A stretch of 16,586 nt of DNA from positions 1 through 16,586 of the forward strand of contig SKOL01000382.1 of assembly GCA_007120055.1 (NCBI GenBank), written 5' to 3'. Positions 13,939-16,586 of this stretch are shown piece by piece (positions within the stretch are counted from its first letter, which is position 1; every line of letters begins with the position of its first letter). The DNA is from Anaerobacillus sp. GTDB lineage: Bacteria > Bacillota > Bacilli > Bacillales_H > Anaerobacillaceae. The notes beneath the pieces were generated by a model that saw only the letters and a list, made by a program, of their open reading frames with translations, was not told the DNA's origin and ran no database searches. The position numbers and the translations under genes are program-made.

Positions 13939-13965
13939 TTGGCATATTAATTCAAGCCAATCAGC
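13934..13965 (+). terminator. Hairpin at the tnsC stop, possible attenuator before tniQ2
   Basis: GCTGATTGGC and GCCAATCAGC form a perfect 10-bp stem with a 12-nt loop; the first arm contains the tnsC stop codon TGA. Only AAATTTTC follows, so termination should be partial. It could lower tniQ2 expression or stabilise the tniQ1-tnsAB-tnsC transcript. Confidence 0.55.
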
Positions 13966-14094
13966 TAAATTTTCAATATTAAATCAGTAAATAAAATTAC
14001 CTAATTTTATTAGTCTACTTTTCTAAATTAATAGGGTAAGTGATCTATGTATTAGATTGATAGATTAGTATTTTTTTTAGTAGGGGAGTGAATG

Positions 14095-15618
14095 ATGAAT
14101 TTTCTATTAGAAAGTGTAGGCCAAAAAGAAATTGAAATAAATGATTTGTTGTCATCAAGAACCGAGCTTTACAGTCTAGAACCTATGGGGCTAGGAACCC
14201 CTTATATAGAGAGCCTAACAAGTTATATTTCTAGATTGGCAATAAATCATAATGTCCATGTATCCACTTTAATAAATGAGCTCATGGGTCAGTATATCAA
14301 AGAGTCATTTTTAGCGGGAAGATTGCCTAAAGGGCTTATACAAAATAGTAGATTTAATCTAGTAAACGGAATAGGTACAATAAATAAAGAATTTGTTGAA
14401 GTGTTAGAGACGCTAACCGGGAGAAACGATATTCAACATATGTCTTTCAGAAATTGGGAAGGGATATTCTCAACAAACATAATTACGAAGAATAGAAGAT
14501 GGTGTCCAGCTTGTATAGAGCAATGGAAGAAGGAATCAAAAGAAATATACGAACCTTTGATTTGGGGAGTTACGAATGTGGAAAAGTGTGATATACATGA
14601 GATAAAACTTAAAGAGCGATGTCCAAACTGTAAAAAGGAATTAACATTTGTCCATAGGAATCTAATAGTTGGCTATTGCCAATACTGCTGTGAGTGGCTA
14701 GGAGAAAGCGAACCTACAATAAAAAAAGATTCATTATCAGATGCGGAACTTTTCATTAGTGAATATTATAAGCAATTGTTAAGGTTTGGACCTAGTGTAA
14801 CATCGTTTCCAAGTAAAAATTTTATAAGTTTATTACTACCAGAAATAAAGAAAAGTTTAGAGTTTAGTAAAGTAGTAGAATTTGCTCATTTTTTAAATGT
14901 AAGATATAATACATTGCTCGATTGGATGAGTAATAGGCATATACCTAATCCAGAAATGCTCTTATCTATTTGTGAAAAATTAGATATTACAATTTATGAT
15001 TTATTTTTAGTTTCAAATGGACATATAGAAGATCATAAAATATTTAACCGAGTAACGAGTAATACAGAGAAGGCTTCGAAAGAAAAAATACATAAACACT
15101 TATTAAAAGAATTAAGTAAAGATACACCTAGAAGCTTAGGACAAGTTTGTAAAGAACTAGGTATAACACCGGATAAAGCAAGGAATAATTTTCCCACATT
15201 GTGTAAAGAGATAAATGATAATTACGCTTTATATAGTAGTAATCTTACATTGCAAAAACAAAAAAGAATTGAAAAAATTCTGAAGGATAGTTTTTGTAAA
15301 GATATCCCCCAGAGTTTAAATAAGATTTTAGATGAAAATGGTATAACTTATAAGGATGCAAGGAGAAATCAGCTGGTTTTATGTCGGAAAATAAGCGCTA
15401 GGTATAAGGAGTATATTAGGTTAGAGAAAAACAAGAGAATTGACGGTTTAAAGGCACAAATTAAAAGTGCAATATGTGAATTGAATAATGAAGGTATATA
15501 CCCTACTGTTGCAAAGATTGCTGAGAAGCTTCCGAGCAAAAATCCCAACATTTTCCGTCAGAAGGTCTATAACGACTTTCGAAAAAGTATTTTATTAAAT
15601 CTTGGGTATAAGGTATAG
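14095..15618 (+). CDS. tniQ: TniQ/TnsD-type target-selection protein 2
   Basis: About 507 residues. ATG 14095 is preferred over 14092 because GGGGAG then lies at better spacing. The TniQ core is LYSLEPMGLGTPYIESLTSYISRLA (about 26-49), and zinc ligands C137-C140, C165-H168, C176-C179 and C195-C198 match TniQ1 in order. A helix-turn-helix lies at about 258-285 (VVEFAHFLNVRYNTLLDWMS). Residues 335-500 hold two related HTH-like units: CKELGITPDKARNNFPTLCKEI and DENGITYKDARRNQLVLCRKI, each followed by a basic R-I helix. TniQ1 has one such unit. Extra DNA-binding modules suggest a longer recognition site. It is 156 bp after tnsC behind a hairpin, so it may be expressed separately. Which of the two TniQ proteins recognises the ssrA-terminator site cannot be told from sequence. 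Confidence 0.93.
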   Translation: MNFLLESVGQKEIEINDLLSSRTELYSLEPMGLGTPYIESLTSYISRLAINHNVHVSTLINELMGQYIKESFLAGRLPKGLIQNSRFNLVNGIGTINKEFVEVLETLTGRNDIQHMSFRNWEGIFSTNIITKNRRWCPACIEQWKKESKEIYEPLIWGVTNVEKCDIHEIKLKERCPNCKKELTFVHRNLIVGYCQYCCEWLGESEPTIKKDSLSDAELFISEYYKQLLRFGPSVTSFPSKNFISLLLPEIKKSLEFSKVVEFAHFLNVRYNTLLDWMSNRHIPNPEMLLSICEKLDITIYDLFLVSNGHIEDHKIFNRVTSNTEKASKEKIHKHLLKELSKDTPRSLGQVCKELGITPDKARNNFPTLCKEINDNYALYSSNLTLQKQKRIEKILKDSFCKDIPQSLNKILDENGITYKDARRNQLVLCRKISARYKEYIRLEKNKRIDGLKAQIKSAICELNNEGIYPTVAKIAEKLPSKNPNIFRQKVYNDFRKSILLNLGYKV

Positions 15619-15791
15619 AATAATTGTATTACCGTGAACCTCCATTAGTAAGCATTAATAAATAGTGTGGCTTTATAATCACATCTGTAATCAACTTATC
15701 ATGTTAACCCATGAGCTATAATTTCTGTTTATAGGTTTTTATTATGGTGAAAATAAAAATAGGATCTATACTGTATTGGGAGATGATTAAG

Positions 15792-15962
15792 TTGAAAAGG
15801 TTTGAATACAAAACTGTAGAAATCAATACTGATACATGGTTAGGAAGCTTTTATAATGATGCAGATGCCAAGTTAAATAACCTTGGTGAAAACGGCTGGG
15901 AAGTAGTAGCATCATTTCAAAAAGGAGATGACCTTTACTATACGCTTATGCGGGAAATGTAG
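15792..15962 (+). CDS. Small DUF4177-like protein
   Basis: About 56 residues. TTG 15792 gives MKRFEYKTVEINTD, the usual DUF4177 N-terminus, and has GGGAGA 8 bp upstream; in-frame ATG codons at 15744 and 15783 would add 16 or 3 residues without a well-placed ribosome site. LNNLGENGWEVVASF followed by DDLYYTLMRE completes the family pattern (LN-x-LG-x-x-GWE-h-V, then a closing strand ending in RE). DUF4177 proteins are small, of unknown function, and common in Firmicutes and mobile DNA. It lies between tniQ2 and the right end, outside the main cargo area. Confidence 0.72.
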   Translation: MKRFEYKTVEINTDTWLGSFYNDADAKLNNLGENGWEVVASFQKGDDLYYTLMREM

Positions 15963-16018
15963 TATAAATTTCTGAATGTGGCTAAAAAGTTTTTAATGTA
16001 TCAGGCGATCAAAGTAGA

Positions 16019-16032
16019 TATTTGGCCAAATA
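16019..16032. promoter_or_regulatory. Perfect 14-bp palindrome near the right end
   Basis: TATTTGGCCAAATA is a perfect palindrome 4 bp before the first of the paired 21-bp repeats. It could be a binding site for a dimeric protein. No regulator is identified, and a chance occurrence in AT-rich DNA remains possible. Confidence 0.35.
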
Positions 16033-16035
16033 CAG

Positions 16036-16086
16036 AAATAAACGATAAGCTTTCCTGAAATCGAAAAATAAACGATAAGCTTTCCT
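16036..16086 (-). repeat. Two identical TnsB-type boxes, right end (R3, R4)
   Basis: The 21 bases beginning AAATAAACGATAAGC and ending TTTCCT occur exactly at 16036-16056 and 16066-16086, 30 bp apart, nearly three helical turns. Read on the minus strand, GGAAAGCTTATCGTTTATTT matches boxes L2 and L3 closely. Like those, they point inward, opposite to the terminal boxes. Confidence 0.75.
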
Positions 16087-16109
16087 AAAGTCATATGAAT
16101 AATACAAAT

Positions 16110-16143
16110 AAATGTAGTGATGAATTAATCACTACATTTTTTT
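16110..16143 (+). terminator. Rho-independent terminator at right end
   Basis: AAATGTAGTGAT pairs perfectly with ATCACTACATTT around a 6-nt loop, followed by TTTT. It closes transcription of the DUF4177-like gene or of the tns genes before the right tip. An A-rich lead makes it potentially bidirectional. Confidence 0.85.
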
Positions 16144-16194
16144 GAACAAAATACTACATTAAATGCCTATTAAAAGCCTTTAGTATCAAGGGTT

Positions 16195-16213
16195 GGAAAC
16201 ATTATGCTTTATT
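16195..16213 (+). repeat. TnsB-type box next to right terminus (R2)
   Basis: GGAAACATTATGCTTTATT matches boxes L2 and L3 (GGAAANNTTATGCTTTATT) exactly outside the two variable bases. It lies 23 bp inside the terminal box R1 and has the same orientation. Confidence 0.78.
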
Positions 16214-16217
16214 CTAA

Positions 16218-16241
16218 GGAAATCTTATGGTTTACGTCACA
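16218..16241 (-). repeat. Right terminal inverted repeat (box R1)
   Basis: The reverse complement reads TGTGACGTAAACC to GATTTCC and matches the left tip at 23 of 24 bases. CCGTG follows immediately. This fixes the right boundary of the transposon at 16241. Confidence 0.92.
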
Positions 16242-16246
16242 CCGTG
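16242..16246 (+). repeat. Target site duplication, right copy (CCGTG)
   Basis: Identical to 116-120 and directly adjacent to the right tip. Confidence 0.93.
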
Positions 16247-16249
16247 TCA

Positions 16250-16267
16250 GGCAACTCGGTTGTTTTT
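16250..16267 (+). terminator. Right half of the split terminator
   Basis: GGCAACTCGGTTG followed by TTTTT is the 3' arm and T-run of the terminator whose 5' arm is at 105-117. Alone it cannot fold. Confidence 0.83.
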
Positions 16268-16586
16268 ATAATTGAAAAAAGTTTTGTTCAAATAGTTGTT
16301 TTTTAATAGCAAATCATCATTATATTTTCCGTTTCTTGGTGTAACCTTTTCGTAATTATCTAATATGCATGCCTATATCAGTCTCCTTCAAGCACCATTC
16401 CTCCTTTTAAAAGAACATACGATCCCATTCTGTTATAAATAATTAGCAATTCTTTTTCTAGAATTAATTCAACATTCAAATTAAAAATATCTATTATTAC
16501 TAATAATCCCAACATATATCTTCATAAAATCTTCAATAATTTCAGTTACAATATAATACCTGTGGTTATGTTAAAAACTTATTGCA
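16268..16586. other. Right chromosomal flank, no gene recognised
   Basis: About 320 bp of very AT-rich DNA with frequent stops in all frames. On the minus strand, AAAAGGAGG near 16404 precedes only very short frames, so I do not call a gene. Confidence 0.4.

Larger units (their letters stand above)
121..16241. mobile_element. Complete Tn7-like transposon, about 16.1 kb
   Basis: Both ends begin TGTGACGTAAACCATAA and match for 23 of 24 bases in inverted orientation. Both are flanked by CCGTG. The element encodes two TniQ proteins, a TnsA-TnsB fusion and the TnsC ATPase at one side (8809-15618). About 8.4 kb of cargo fills the other side: lipoproteins, an immunity gene, a kinase, a type I restriction scar and a HEPN-like protein. 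Internal TnsB-type boxes lie near both ends. The core genes are all open, so the element may still be mobile, apart from a questionable TnsA catalytic residue. No CRISPR locus is present, so targeting should depend on the TniQ proteins. Confidence 0.93.

Noticed and set aside
16380..16430. Minus-strand gene behind an AAAAGGAGG site in the right flank
   Set aside because: Frames after it stop within a few codons, so at most a decayed gene start remains.
1..16586. CRISPR array or cas genes of a CRISPR-associated transposon
   Set aside because: Two TniQs and a TnsAB fusion made this worth checking, but no regularly spaced 25-37-bp direct repeats with unique spacers and no Cascade or Cas12k protein are present. 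The 21-bp pair at 16036-16086 is only two copies and matches TnsB boxes.

Overview
The window is AT-rich DNA with strong GGAGG-type ribosome binding sites, SPII lipoproteins and a tmRNA 3' end of Bacillus type, so the host is probably a member of the Bacillaceae (inference; no species marker is present). Almost all of it is one complete Tn7-like transposon of about 16.1 kb (121-16241). It has 24-bp terminal inverted repeats (23/24 identical) starting TGTGACGTAAACC and a perfect 5-bp target duplication, CCGTG. Removing the element restores a perfect 13-bp hairpin with a 6-nt loop and a T-run. This is a rho-independent terminator beginning 14 nt after what looks like the last 17 nt of ssrA (tmRNA). 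The element therefore sits in a terminator loop about 25 nt past the end of a gene, much as Tn7 does at glmS, but next to tmRNA.

Layout. 1-120: left flank, with an ssrA 3'-end copy whose upstream sequence is not tmRNA (probably an att scar of another integrated element) and half of the split terminator. 121-400: left end with three TnsB-type boxes and an orphan terminator. 400-4780: an array of small cargo genes, all on the plus strand: four lipoprotein or membrane-protein genes, a WapI-type immunity gene, two small unknowns and a short membrane/coiled-coil gene. They are separated by diverged copies of one intergenic repeat. One lipoprotein gene has only an ATC start and another is frameshifted. 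The array is bracketed by a degenerate 60-bp inverted repeat that resembles the box-rich ends of IS21-type elements.

4970-8579: a defence-like block. It contains a Ser/Thr protein kinase (minus strand), a deletion scar joining the 5' end of hsdM to the 3' end of hsdR from a lost type I restriction system, and a 430-aa protein with an N-terminal HEPN-like RX4H motif.

8809-15618: the transposition module, in the order tniQ1 - tnsAB (fused TnsA endonuclease and TnsB DDE transposase) - tnsC - tniQ2. The first three overlap or touch. tniQ2 follows after 156 bp containing a hairpin. TnsC should link a TniQ bound to target DNA with TnsAB bound to the ends. Having two large TnsD-like TniQ proteins suggests two targeting routes. 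No CRISPR array or cas gene is present. A small DUF4177-like gene, paired 21-bp repeats and a terminator fill the space to the right end. 16247-16586 is right flank without a recognisable gene.
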